Positions 52,702-62,077 are shown, counted from the first letter of the stretch. The stretch: 64,000 nt of DNA from Nitrosophilus kaiyonis (GCF_027943725.1 NZ_AP025696.1:1465501-1529500); one strand, 5' to 3'. Program-made: numbers and translations. Notes: generated by a model from the sequence alone, not told the origin.

Positions 52702-54564
52702 ATGGGGGTTGATATTAAAGGTTTTATAAAAAAAGAGATAAAAAAAGAGTATTTTAGATTTTGGATAGTAAAGAAAAATTGGAAATTTCTTTATAAAGGG
52801 TTAAAATCACTTCTTAAAAATAAGCCAAAAGCAGGTGAACTGGAAGAATTTGGTAAAGAGTGTTATGAAAACTCTATTCCTTTTGGAGAGATTTCAATTT
52901 TTTTAGATATTTTTTCCAAAAAGCTAAGTGAAAATGAGAAAAAAAATCTTGATAAAAACAAAAATAGTTTTGCAAAAGGGTATATTGATGCAAGACTTCC
53001 AAATGAAATAATAAATTTTACAAATCAAGTTCACAATAATGGAATTTTTGTATCAAAAGATAAAATTATTATCTCAAAATATTTGACTTTCTGGCTTATA
53101 GAGTTTATAGAGCATATTTTATATCATACACCTGCTCCAGAAACTTCGGAAAAGAAAAGCGATTTTGGCAAATGGCTAAAAGAGTATAAAGGTGTATATT
53201 TTGATGATGAAAAGATAAAAAAACATTTTATAACTCTTAGCTCGTCAATGCATCATACAGCTGCGGATGCAATATTTTTTTATCATGAAAAAGAATATTT
53301 TTATTTTGTTTTGTTATATCTTGATATGCTCTCTTTTGCGCTTCAATTGCAAGGACTTTTAAGTTCACTGTTTCTTGAGGAAAAACTTCTATCTTTATAT
53401 ATTGATCCAGTTACTGAAATTCCAAATAGATTTCAACTTCAAAAAGATTTTAAAATTTTTAAAAATCCAACTCTGCTTTTGGTAAATATTAGAGATTTTT
53501 CTAAAATAAATGCAATTTATGGAAATAGATTTGGAGATAGTGTATTAAAAATAGTTGCTAAATTTATTGAAACATTAGATATTATAAAAGTTTATAGAAT
53601 TTTTGCAGATGAGTTTGCTATTCTTGTAGACAGTGATAAACTCGCAAAAAAAGTATTTAATGATCTTGATGAGAAAATTGTTTTAAAAGAGATAGGATAT
53701 ACAGTCTCTTTTTATGGTGCATATAAAAAATTGAGTGAAACTGCTCTTGAAGAGTGTGAATATGCTCTAATTAATGCTAAAGAGAAAAAACTTGTTAATG
53801 CTGATGAGATAAAAGATTTGATAAACCAATACAAAAATGAACTCTCTTTAACTAATATTTTAAAAGCATCTTTAACAACCGATTCAGTTGTCCCATTTTT
53901 TCAGCCGATATTTGATTATAAAAAAGGTAAGATTAATAAATATGAGTGTTTAATGAGAGTTATTGAAAAAGATAAAATATTAAATCCAGGCCAATTTTTA
54001 GATGATTTAAAAAAGATGCCAATCTATTCAGAATATACTAAAACAATATTAAATAAAAGTTTTGAAACATTTAAAAATACAAAATATGAATTTTCAGTAA
54101 ATTTTTCTGTTTTAGATATAGAAAATATGTACACTGTTTCTTATTTAAAAGCTTTAATAAAGCAGTATCCAGAAGTTGCAAATAGATTAACAATTGAGAT
54201 AACTGAATCAGAAGCCATTAAAAACTATAAAACTATTAACAATTTTATAAAAGAGATTAAAAATTACGGAGTAAAAATTTCTTTGGATGATTTTGGTACA
54301 GGATTTTCAAATTTTTCACAGATATCAAAGCTTGATTTAGATTATGTAAAAATTGATGGGTCTATAATTTCAAATATTTTAAATGATGATAAAGTGAAAA
54401 AAATATTTTATTCTATTTTAGATCTTGCAAAAAGTATGAATTTAAAAACGGTTGCTGAATTTGTATCTGATAAAGAGATTTTTGAATTTTTAAAAGATAG
54501 TGATGTTGATTTGGCTCAAGGATATTTTATAGGAAAACCTGAGCCAAAATTACAAGAGAATTAG
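52702..54564 (+). CDS. Degenerate-GGDEF/EAL protein, probable c-di-GMP phosphodiesterase
   Basis: A 620-residue soluble protein. Residues 1-230 are helical. About 120-195 resembles a CZB zinc-sensor domain (SDFGKWLKEY, SMHHTAADAI), but the usual Cys is Ser153. The GGDEF domain (232-380) has FADEF at 301-305, so it should not make c-di-GMP. The EAL domain (385-620) keeps its catalytic set: Glu415 in YECLMR, Asn in SVNFSV, EITES, DDFGTG and the Lys in VKIDGS. It therefore probably degrades c-di-GMP. A GGAAGGA site precedes the ATG. Confidence 0.86.
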   Translation: MGVDIKGFIKKEIKKEYFRFWIVKKNWKFLYKGLKSLLKNKPKAGELEEFGKECYENSIPFGEISIFLDIFSKKLSENEKKNLDKNKNSFAKGYIDARLPNEIINFTNQVHNNGIFVSKDKIIISKYLTFWLIEFIEHILYHTPAPETSEKKSDFGKWLKEYKGVYFDDEKIKKHFITLSSSMHHTAADAIFFYHEKEYFYFVLLYLDMLSFALQLQGLLSSLFLEEKLLSLYIDPVTEIPNRFQLQKDFKIFKNPTLLLVNIRDFSKINAIYGNRFGDSVLKIVAKFIETLDIIKVYRIFADEFAILVDSDKLAKKVFNDLDEKIVLKEIGYTVSFYGAYKKLSETALEECEYALINAKEKKLVNADEIKDLINQYKNELSLTNILKASLTTDSVVPFFQPIFDYKKGKINKYECLMRVIEKDKILNPGQFLDDLKKMPIYSEYTKTILNKSFETFKNTKYEFSVNFSVLDIENMYTVSYLKALIKQYPEVANRLTIEITESEAIKNYKTINNFIKEIKNYGVKISLDDFGTGFSNFSQISKLDLDYVKIDGSIISNILNDDKVKKIFYSILDLAKSMNLKTVAEFVSDKEIFEFLKDSDVDLAQGYFIGKPEPKLQEN

Positions 54565-55439
54565 ATTTTATAGCCTAATTCTCTTGCATATCTTTTTATA
54601 TTTTCAAGCCTCTTTTCAATAGGTGGATGAGAAGCAAAAAGATCTAAAAATCCAACAATCCCAAATGCTTTCATATTAGCTGGAAGAGCAACCTGCTCTT
54701 TTGGGATTTGTCCAAGTTTAGCAAGAGCATAATATATCCCTTGAGGACCATCGAGTTTAACAGCTCCCTCATCTGCTCTATACTCTCTATATCTGCTAAA
54801 CCACATAGCAAGCATAGTTGCAAAAATTGTTAAAACTATCTCAAGAGCAAAACTTATAGCCATATATGCCATTGGTGAAACATTACCTTCTTCATCTTTT
54901 GGTGCAATAATTTGTGCAATGAGTCTTGAGAAGAAAAATACAAATGTATTCAAAACTCCTTGTAATAGCGTCATTGTTATCATATCGCCATTTTTAACAT
55001 GGCTAATCTCGTGAGCCAAAACTCCTTCAATCTCCTCTTTTTCCATCAGATCAAACATAGAACTTGATACTGCTACAAGTGCATCATTTCTATTCCATCC
55101 AGTTGCAAATGCATTTGGTGGACCATCAAAAATACCAACTTCTGGCATTCCAATACCAGCCTCTTTTGCAAGTTTTTCAACAGTTTTTACAAGCCAGCCT
55201 TCTATTGGATTTGCAGGCTCATCTATAACTCTAACTCCCATTCCCATTTTAGCCATAGTTTTAGACATAAATAGGCTTATCAAAGCTCCGCTAAATCCCA
55301 CTATAAAAGATAGTATCAATAAGCCACTAATAGTTTGTTGATCAAGCCTTAAGCCAAAAACAGCTTCAAGTATAAAAATAGTTAAATAAATTGATGCCAT
55401 TACGGCAATATTCATCAGCAAAAATAGGACTATACCCAT
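54561..55439 (-). CDS. htpX: Membrane zinc protease HtpX (M48)
   Basis: A 292-residue inner-membrane protease that degrades damaged membrane proteins. Two N-terminal membrane segments (about 5-25 and 38-58), the zinc motif LAHEISHVKNGD (His143, Glu144, His147), two more hydrophobic segments and the third ligand region in FSRYREYRADEGA are all as expected. GGAGGGGA precedes the ATG. It overlaps the converging EAL gene by four bases. It is transcribed alone. Confidence 0.94.
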   Translation of the reverse strand: MGIVLFLLMNIAVMASIYLTIFILEAVFGLRLDQQTISGLLILSFIVGFSGALISLFMSKTMAKMGMGVRVIDEPANPIEGWLVKTVEKLAKEAGIGMPEVGIFDGPPNAFATGWNRNDALVAVSSSMFDLMEKEEIEGVLAHEISHVKNGDMITMTLLQGVLNTFVFFFSRLIAQIIAPKDEEGNVSPMAYMAISFALEIVLTIFATMLAMWFSRYREYRADEGAVKLDGPQGIYYALAKLGQIPKEQVALPANMKAFGIVGFLDLFASHPPIEKRLENIKRYARELGYKI

Positions 55440-55537
55440 ATCCCCTCCTAATTTTTTTATAATTTTATCGAAAAAAATGGTTAATTTTTACAACAAATGT
55501 AGTATTAATAAAAAGTATTAAAAGAGTTTTTAGTCAT

Positions 55538-55558
55538 CAAAGGGGAAAATCCCCTTTG
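55538..55558 (-). terminator. Terminator hairpin downstream of metE
   Basis: CAAAGGGGA (55538-55546) and TCCCCTTTG (55550-55558) form a perfect 9-bp stem with a 3-base loop, four bases after the metE stop. The T-run is weak on the minus strand (ATGACTAAAA), but the stem is strong for such an AT-rich genome. It separates metE from the htpX promoter. Confidence 0.7.
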
Positions 55559-55562
55559 TTAT

Positions 55563-57821
55563 TTAAATTTTAAAGATTTTATCTCTTATCTCTTTTGTAG
55601 CTTCTACCATATTTTTAAGAGATGGAATGACTTCTTCCCACTTTCTTGTTTTTAAGCCACAATCTGGATTTATCCAAAGCTGCTTAGCTGGTAAAACTTT
55701 TAATCTATCTTCAATCTCTTTTACAATCTCCTCTTTTGTTGGGACTCTTGGTGAATGAATATCATATACACCTGCTCCAATCTCTTTTTTATAATTATAT
55801 TTTCTAAAAGCTTCAAGGAGTCTATTGCCATTTCTTGCAGTTTCTATTGATATTACATCTGCATCCATAGCATCAATTGTAGGCATAATATCATTAAAAT
55901 CGCTATAACACATGTGAGTATGAATCTGTGTTTGAGGTTTTGTAGGAGCTGTTGCAATTTTAAAGCTTGTAACTGCCACTTTTTCATAATTTTCTCTATT
56001 TTCTTTTCTTAGGGGATAGCCCTCTTTAAAAGCTGCTTCATCTACCTGAATTATTTTTATTCCTGCTTCTTGAAGATCTTTTACTTCATCAGAAATTGCC
56101 AATGCCATCTGTTTATAAACATCTTCTTTATCTAAATCATCTCTTACAAATGACCAATTTAGCATTGTAACTGGACCTGTTAACATTCCTTTCACAATTT
56201 TTGAAGTTAAACTTTGTGCAAATTTGATCCATTTAACTGTCATAGGTTTTGGCCTACTTATATCACCAAATATAATTGGAGGCTTAACGCATCTACTTCC
56301 ATAACTTTGTACCCATCCATTTTCACTAAAAGTAACACCATTTAACATTTCTCCAAAATATTCAACCATATCATTTCTCTCAAACTCTCCATGTACAAGT
56401 ATATCAAGCCCTATCTCTTCTTGAATTTTTACACAATACTCAATAAACTCTTTAATTTTATTCTCATACTCCTCTTTAGAGATAATGCCCTCTTTATAAT
56501 CTTTTCTTACCTTCCTTACATCATGAGTTTGTGGAAAACTTCCTATTGTAGTTGTAGGTAATATTGGATATTTTAATATTTCATGCTGAATTTTTAATCT
56601 ATCTAAAGCTGGCATTGAACGTTCAAGTTGCTCTTTTGTTAAATTTTTTAAACGATCTTGAACCTCTTTATTGTGGATTTGAGTAGAAGTGACTCTTTTT
56701 GCATTTGCTATTTTATTTTTTTCATAAAGCTCTTTATCCTCTTTAAGTTCTATTTCTCTATATAGTTTATCAATAATTCTAATTTCATCAAGCTTTTCAT
56801 TTGCAAAAGCAAGCCAGCTTTTTATATTTTTATCTATCTTTTTTTCATATTTTAATGTATATGGCACATGCAATAGTGAACAACTTGTTGAAACTATCAC
56901 TCTATCTTTTTCTATTGGTAGAGTATTTAAAAAAGCAATTTTCTTATCAATATCACTTATCCAGACATTTCTGCCATCAACAACACCAGCAATCAGTATC
57001 TTATTGCTTTTTGCAATATTTTCAACACTATCAATATTTTTTGGACCATGAACAAAATCAAGACCTATTCCATATATTGAACTATTTAGCAGAATTTCCA
57101 CTGCTTCATTTGCTCTTTCAAAGTAAGTTATAACAAAACTTTTTATTTCATTAAAATTAAGTTTATTATAAGCAATTTTTAAAGCCTCAAGCTGTTTAGG
57201 AGTTGGATCTTTTACAAGTGCTGGCTCTTCAAATTGAATATATTCTACACCATTTTCTTTAAGTTTAATAATGGCTTCATTATATATATCAACAAGTTTT
57301 TCAATGAGATCTAATGGATCGCTTCCATCAATAGTCCTTGAAAAGCTAAGAAATGTAACTGGACCTATTAAGTTAACTTTAGTCTCAATTCCCTGCTCTT
57401 TTGCTTCAAAATATTCATTTAAAACTTTTTTTAGATTTAGTTTAAAAGTTTGATTTTTTTGAAGCTGTGGCACAAAATAGTGATAATTGGTATTGAGCCA
57501 TTTAGTCATAGGAAGAGCTTTATGATTTTTATCTCCTCTTGCCATTGCAAAATATCTATCTATTCCATCAATATCTTTATACTCATCTGGTTCACAACCA
57601 AGCATAACAATCATATCTATCATCTGGTCATAATAGCTAAAATCGTTTGAACTAATATATTTTATGCCTGCTTTTTTTTGATAATTCCAGTGGCGAGTTT
57701 TTAACTCTTTTGCAACTTTTTCAACTTCACTAAAATCTACTTCTCCTCTCCAATACTTTTCTAAAACAAATTTTAATTCTCTCTTTTCACCAATTCTTGG
57801 GTATCCAATAACATAACTCAT
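55563..57821 (-). CDS. metE: Cobalamin-independent methionine synthase
   Basis: A 752-residue MetE, which methylates homocysteine from methyltetrahydropteroyl-triglutamate without B12. The two homologous barrels are present: the N-terminal half starts SYVIGYPRIGEKRELK, and the C-terminal catalytic half holds the zinc ligands in THMCYSDF, IETAR and NPDCGLKTRKW. The ATG at 57821 has GGAGGAG at good spacing; five codons upstream another ATG lacks one. A 13-base palindrome (57867-57879) lies 46 bases upstream and may be regulatory. Confidence 0.95.
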   Translation of the reverse strand: MSYVIGYPRIGEKRELKFVLEKYWRGEVDFSEVEKVAKELKTRHWNYQKKAGIKYISSNDFSYYDQMIDMIVMLGCEPDEYKDIDGIDRYFAMARGDKNHKALPMTKWLNTNYHYFVPQLQKNQTFKLNLKKVLNEYFEAKEQGIETKVNLIGPVTFLSFSRTIDGSDPLDLIEKLVDIYNEAIIKLKENGVEYIQFEEPALVKDPTPKQLEALKIAYNKLNFNEIKSFVITYFERANEAVEILLNSSIYGIGLDFVHGPKNIDSVENIAKSNKILIAGVVDGRNVWISDIDKKIAFLNTLPIEKDRVIVSTSCSLLHVPYTLKYEKKIDKNIKSWLAFANEKLDEIRIIDKLYREIELKEDKELYEKNKIANAKRVTSTQIHNKEVQDRLKNLTKEQLERSMPALDRLKIQHEILKYPILPTTTIGSFPQTHDVRKVRKDYKEGIISKEEYENKIKEFIEYCVKIQEEIGLDILVHGEFERNDMVEYFGEMLNGVTFSENGWVQSYGSRCVKPPIIFGDISRPKPMTVKWIKFAQSLTSKIVKGMLTGPVTMLNWSFVRDDLDKEDVYKQMALAISDEVKDLQEAGIKIIQVDEAAFKEGYPLRKENRENYEKVAVTSFKIATAPTKPQTQIHTHMCYSDFNDIMPTIDAMDADVISIETARNGNRLLEAFRKYNYKKEIGAGVYDIHSPRVPTKEEIVKEIEDRLKVLPAKQLWINPDCGLKTRKWEEVIPSLKNMVEATKEIRDKIFKI

Positions 57822-57866
57822 AATATTCTCCTCCATTATATAATTTAATTTTGTTAAAAATTGTTC

Positions 57867-57879
57867 GAGTTCGGAACTC
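57867..57879. repeat. GC-richer palindrome upstream of metE
   Basis: GAGTTCGGAACTC is a perfect palindrome with 6-base arms and a single central base. It lies between the small Cys-containing gene and metE (both minus strand). It may be an operator for metE, or a stem that ends the upstream ruvX transcript, though the loop would be too small for a good terminator. Confidence 0.4.
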
Positions 57880-57893
57880 TAAGTTAATATTTT

Positions 57894-58208
57894 TTAATAT
57901 GATATATTTGGAGGAGCAAGACCAGATTTTGTATATCTGCAAGAACAAAGTTTTGGTTTATGAATACGAGAATATGAAAGTACTCTTTTAGCTCTTACTG
58001 AAAAAAAGATATTACAATAACAAGGTTTACTATTTTCATCTAAATTTATCTCTTCACAAGGAGGTGGATCATCATTTGAAGATAATATTTTAAGCGGATT
58101 TTTATATGAACATATTATTACTTTTCTCTTTTTTTGTTTTATAAAACTTACAGTTGCTGTAATTGCCTGTAAAGAGAAATATTTTTTCTTAAATCCAGTT
58201 GCTATCAT
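57894..58208 (-). CDS. Hypothetical Cys-containing protein, 104 residues
   Basis: I do not recognise it. The N-terminal 35 residues are basic and mildly hydrophobic (QAITATVSFIKQKKRKVIIC). The C-terminal part has cysteines in PPPCEE, KPCYCN and KLCSCRY, which could bind metal. Its ATG overlaps the ruvX stop (ATGA), so it is translationally coupled to ruvX and likely real. No other frame in this stretch looks coding. Confidence 0.5.
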   Translation of the reverse strand: MIATGFKKKYFSLQAITATVSFIKQKKRKVIICSYKNPLKILSSNDDPPPCEEINLDENSKPCYCNIFFSVRAKRVLSYSRIHKPKLCSCRYTKSGLAPPNISY

Positions 58209-58597
58209 TTCTTACTCTCAAGAAATCTCTCAAGTATTAAACTTGCGGCGATTGAGTCAATTTTCCCATCTTTTTTATGACGAAACTGCCCTTTTGTCAT
58301 CTCTTTTGCTTCATAGGAAGTAAAACTCTCATCAATATAAAAAATTTCTCCTTTAAAATCTAAAAGTTTTACAAAATGTTCAATCTTTTTTTTCATTACC
58401 TCTTCACTGCTACCACCAAGGGGAACACCAACAACAAGAGTATCAATTTGCCACTCTTTTAAAAACTTTTTTACCTCATTTGCAGCTTGTTCTCTATTTT
58501 TTCTTATTATTGCATTTTGAGGTAGTACTATTTTTTTATCTAATGAGATTGCAAGTCCTATTCTTTTTTCTCCAACATCTATCGCAGCTATTTTCAT
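58205..58597 (-). CDS. ruvX: Putative pre-16S rRNA nuclease / Holliday junction resolvase-like RuvX (YqgF)
   Basis: A 130-residue RNase H-fold protein of the YqgF/RuvX family, linked to 16S rRNA 5' maturation. The N-terminal AAIDVGEKRIGLAIS holds the first catalytic Asp. VVGVPLGGSSEE, YIDESFTSYEA and the final KKDGKIDSIAASLILERFL bring the Glu and second Asp. AAGAGGAT precedes the ATG. It is divergent from gph and followed in an ATGA overlap by a small unknown gene. Confidence 0.92.
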   Translation of the reverse strand: MKIAAIDVGEKRIGLAISLDKKIVLPQNAIIRKNREQAANEVKKFLKEWQIDTLVVGVPLGGSSEEVMKKKIEHFVKLLDFKGEIFYIDESFTSYEAKEMTKGQFRHKKDGKIDSIAASLILERFLESKK

Positions 58598-58694
58598 ATT
58601 TATCCTCTTTTTAGTTGGGAAATTGTATCAAAAAATAAAACATATTTTAAGTAAATATTTGATAAAAACTTAAATCTTTTTTAATAGGAGTTAT

Positions 58695-59348
58695 ATGTTT
58701 TATAATAAAAATATTATTATATTTGATTTAGATGGAACATTAATAGATAGTGCTTTAGATTTAGCGGATTCAGTCAATTTTATGTTAAAAAAGTTAAATA
58801 GAGAGCCTTTTAGTGAAGATATTATAAGGTCATGGATAGGTAATGGTGCTCAAATTTTGGTAAAAAGAGCATTGTGTGGCAAAAAAGATTATGAAAATGT
58901 TGATGAGAAAATTTTTAAAGAGGCTTTAGAAATATTTTTAGAATATTATGAAAAAAATCTAACAAACAGAACAACTCTTTATCCAGATGTTAAAGAGACT
59001 CTTGAAATTTTAAAAGAAAAAGATAAAAAGCTATCAATTGCTACAAATAAACCTACAAGATTTATTGAGCCAATTTTAGAATATTTTGATATGAAAAGAT
59101 ATTTTGATATCTATCTTGGAGGGGATAGCGTTCAAAGGAAAAAACCAGATCCTCAAATGCTTATAAAGATATGCGATTTTTTTAAAGTAAAAAATCAAAA
59201 TACATTGATGGTTGGCGATTCTATAAATGATAAATTGGCCGCAAAAAATGCAAATATAGATTTTTTAGCCTTGACATATGGATATAATGATGAAGATCTT
59301 GGAAAATTTAAAATTGATGAATTTAAAAAGATAGGAGAATTAGTTTGA
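58695..59348 (+). CDS. gph: Phosphoglycolate phosphatase-like HAD hydrolase
   Basis: A 217-residue HAD-superfamily phosphatase. Motif I is IFDLDGTLIDSALDLADSVN, matching Gph closely. Motif II is in LSIATNKPTRF, the Lys of motif III in QRKKPDP, and motif IV in MVGDSINDKLAAKNA. Gph removes 2-phosphoglycolate formed by oxygen damage or repair of DNA ends. Other HAD substrates are possible. ATAGGAG precedes the ATG. The stop overlaps the TTG start of the FAD oxidoreductase. Confidence 0.85.
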   Translation: MFYNKNIIIFDLDGTLIDSALDLADSVNFMLKKLNREPFSEDIIRSWIGNGAQILVKRALCGKKDYENVDEKIFKEALEIFLEYYEKNLTNRTTLYPDVKETLEILKEKDKKLSIATNKPTRFIEPILEYFDMKRYFDIYLGGDSVQRKKPDPQMLIKICDFFKVKNQNTLMVGDSINDKLAAKNANIDFLALTYGYNDEDLGKFKIDEFKKIGELV

Positions 59349-60742
59349 AAAAAGTTGCCATTATTGGTGGTGGTGTTGCAGGGGTGAGTGCAGCTATTTT
59401 ACTTAAAAATGCAAAAATTACTCTTTTTGAAAAAGAAAAAAGTTTAATAAGTGGACCTCCATTTTGCCATCTACATGCAGGAGGAAACCTATATCCAGAT
59501 ATCTCTATAAATCAATGTATAAAGCTTTTAAAAGAGTCTATCGATTTTGCAAAAACATATCCATTTTGTTTAGATTTTAGACCAACTATAATTGCTTTTC
59601 CAAAAGATTATGAAAAAGAGCCAACTTTTCAGATAAAAAGATTAGAGATTTTGCAAAAAGAGTATAAAAAATTGATAAATTTAGATGAAAAAAACAGTAT
59701 TTTAGGTGATTCAAGAGAGTATTTTAAGCTATATCACAAAAAAGATTTAGAAAAATTAAGCAAAAAAGAGATCGTAAAAAATCCTAAAAATTTTGATGAT
59801 TGGATTATTCCATTTGCAAAATATGTAGATTTAGATAATTTACAATATCCAGTAATTATTGTTAATGAGTTTGGATTAAATATTTTTAGATTAGCTGCCG
59901 GTACAAAAATGATTTTAGAGAAAAAAGATAATGTAGATTTAAAATTAAATACAAAAGTAATAGATATAAAGCAAAAAGATAACAGATTTGTTGTCTCTTT
60001 TTTAAATGATGGCAGTATAAAAACTGAAACTTTTGATTTTATAATAAATGCTGCCGGATTTAGAAGTGGAGAGATTGATGATTTATTGAAACTAAAAAGA
60101 GAAAGATTTGTAGAATTCAAAGCTGCGTATGTAACAAAATGGGACAGTAGTATAAAATGGCCTGAGATTATATTTCATGGCAAAAGAGGGACGCCAAAAG
60201 GAATGGCTCAATTTACCCCATATCCTAATGGATACTTTCAATTACATGGAATGAATAAGGAGATAACTCTATTTAATGAGGGATTAGCTAAAAGCTCAGA
60301 GAGTAGTTCTCAACCAAAATTAAAAAGAGTATTTTTAGAAAAAATTGAAAAAGGGTGGGATGAAAAAATAGCAATACTAAGAGGTGAAAATGCGATTAAA
60401 CATTTTGAAAAATTTATCAAAAAATTTTCAAATGAAGCAAAAGCCACAAAAAAGCCTCTTTTTGGAGCACAGCAAATTCCAGGAAATGACCCAGAATTAA
60501 GAGCTGCAGAAGTTAGTTTTGAAAAAAATTGTGCAAGATGTGAAATAGTAAAAGTCTCATCAGCTATCCAAATGGTAAAAAATATAGCAAATGAGTTTGG
60601 ATTGGAGATTGAAAATATAGATAAATTTTTAAAAGATTTAGATTTAAAAAAACTAAAGAAAAAAGCAAAAGAGATAGCTAAAGGGAGAGGTTATCCTCAA
60701 GATTTAGGAGATATTACAACTTCAAATAGACTATTTTCCTAA
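59345..60742 (+). CDS. FAD-dependent oxidoreductase of unknown substrate
   Basis: A 465-residue FAD enzyme of the glycine/D-amino-acid oxidase-like (DAO) class. The N-terminal dinucleotide motif is VAIIGGGVAGVSAAILL, with FEKEK at the end of strand two. A second flavin contact is in FIINAAGFRSGEIDD. There is no lipid anchor or membrane helix. CHLHAGGNLYPD near residue 40 and NCARCEIVKVS near the C-terminus are Cys-containing and could be specific to the subfamily. The start is TTG, overlapping the gph stop, with AGGAGA upstream. I cannot name the substrate. It overlaps the converging mnmE by 12 bases. Confidence 0.75.
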   Translation: MKKVAIIGGGVAGVSAAILLKNAKITLFEKEKSLISGPPFCHLHAGGNLYPDISINQCIKLLKESIDFAKTYPFCLDFRPTIIAFPKDYEKEPTFQIKRLEILQKEYKKLINLDEKNSILGDSREYFKLYHKKDLEKLSKKEIVKNPKNFDDWIIPFAKYVDLDNLQYPVIIVNEFGLNIFRLAAGTKMILEKKDNVDLKLNTKVIDIKQKDNRFVVSFLNDGSIKTETFDFIINAAGFRSGEIDDLLKLKRERFVEFKAAYVTKWDSSIKWPEIIFHGKRGTPKGMAQFTPYPNGYFQLHGMNKEITLFNEGLAKSSESSSQPKLKRVFLEKIEKGWDEKIAILRGENAIKHFEKFIKKFSNEAKATKKPLFGAQQIPGNDPELRAAEVSFEKNCARCEIVKVSSAIQMVKNIANEFGLEIENIDKFLKDLDLKKLKKKAKEIAKGRGYPQDLGDITTSNRLFS

Positions 60743-62077
60743 ACAAAATTCACCAAACATTTTATCTAAAAGTTCGCTACTTTCCATTGGTCTTGTAATA
60801 GAAGAGATAGCTTTTATTGCATCATTGATATGGTATGCAAAAATTTCTAATTCACCATTTTGTAGCGGTAAAAATGCTTCTTGAATAGAAATAAGCGCAT
60901 TTTCAACAGCATCTGTTTGTCTTTTTGAAATCAGCAATACTTCATCATAAGATGAGTAAGAATTTAAAAGATTTTCTAAAACTTTTATAAGTGGAGAAAT
61001 ATCTTTTTTAACACTTAGGTTTATAGGTTTTAACTTTTCAACAGTTTCATCGAAAAATTTTTGAGGCAAATCAGATTTATTTAAAACTATAATAAAATCT
61101 TTTTCATCTTTATATTTTTTAATTAAATCTATTATTTTTTCATCTTCATCATCTTTTTCTTTACTTGCATCAAACATAGCAATAATAATATCACTATCTT
61201 CTATTGCTTTTATACTTCTCTCAATACCAATTTTTTCTATTACATCTTTTGCTTCTCTTATTCCTGCAGTATCAACCATCCTAACAAGATGGGTACCTAT
61301 CTTTACATTCTCTTCTATAGTATCTCTTGTTGTTCCTGCAATTTCACTAACAATAGCTCTCTCATAACTTAATAGCTTATTTAAAAGTGAGCTTTTACCA
61401 GTATTTGGCTTTCCTATAATTGATATCTTAAAACCCTCAATTAAACCGCTTCTTCTTTTACTTGCATTTAAAGTATTTTGTAGCTTTTTTTGTAAATCAT
61501 TTAATTGATTTTTTATAGAATCTACTAAATCTTGAGGCAAATCCTCTTCAGCATAATCAATATTTACTTCAGTATATGCAAGTATTCTAATAAGGGACTC
61601 TCGTATATCTTCTATATAATTTTTTAACTCACCTTTTATCTGTTTTGCTAAAATTTTTGCCGCATCTTCACTTTTTGCTTCGATAAGTTTTGCAATAGCT
61701 TCAGCTTCAGTTAAATCAATTTTTCCATTTAAAAATGCTCTTTTACTAAATTCTCCAGGCTCAGCTAATCTTGCTTTATTTTTTATAACAAGATCTAAAA
61801 TTTTTTTTGCAATAACTATACCGCCATGACATTGGAATTCAACTATATCTTCGCCAGTAAAAGAGAAAGGTGCTTTAAAATATATAACAATAGCCTGATC
61901 AACTATTTCATTTTTTTCATTATATAGAGTTGATAATGTAGCATATCTGGGTTTGAAGTCACTTTTTTTAGTGATTTTTTTTGCAATTTCTAAAGATTTT
62001 TTTCCACTTACTCTAACAATTGCAATTGAGCCTATTCCATGACTTGTGGCTATAGCTACTATTGTGTCATTATTCAT
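60731..62077 (-). CDS. mnmE: tRNA uridine-5-carboxymethylaminomethyl GTPase MnmE
   Basis: A 448-residue GTPase that, with MnmG, modifies the wobble uridine of certain tRNAs. The N-terminal folate-binding domain has IAIVRVSGKKSLEIA and FQCHGGIVIAKKIL. The G domain lies within the helical domain, with GKPNTGKSSLLNKL, AGTTRDTIEE, DTAGIRE and NKSD. The C-terminal FCLGK keeps the conserved Cys. It overlaps jag by eight bases and closes the yidC-jag-mnmE operon typical of this phylum. Confidence 0.95.
   Translation of the reverse strand: MNNDTIVAIATSHGIGSIAIVRVSGKKSLEIAKKITKKSDFKPRYATLSTLYNEKNEIVDQAIVIYFKAPFSFTGEDIVEFQCHGGIVIAKKILDLVIKNKARLAEPGEFSKRAFLNGKIDLTEAEAIAKLIEAKSEDAAKILAKQIKGELKNYIEDIRESLIRILAYTEVNIDYAEEDLPQDLVDSIKNQLNDLQKKLQNTLNASKRRSGLIEGFKISIIGKPNTGKSSLLNKLLSYERAIVSEIAGTTRDTIEENVKIGTHLVRMVDTAGIREAKDVIEKIGIERSIKAIEDSDIIIAMFDASKEKDDEDEKIIDLIKKYKDEKDFIIVLNKSDLPQKFFDETVEKLKPINLSVKKDISPLIKVLENLLNSYSSYDEVLLISKRQTDAVENALISIQEAFLPLQNGELEIFAYHINDAIKAISSITRPMESSELLDKMFGEFCLGK

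Noticed and set aside
57822-57836. Upstream ATG start for metE
   Set aside because: GGAGGAG lies between it and the ATG at 57821, which matches the family N-terminus.
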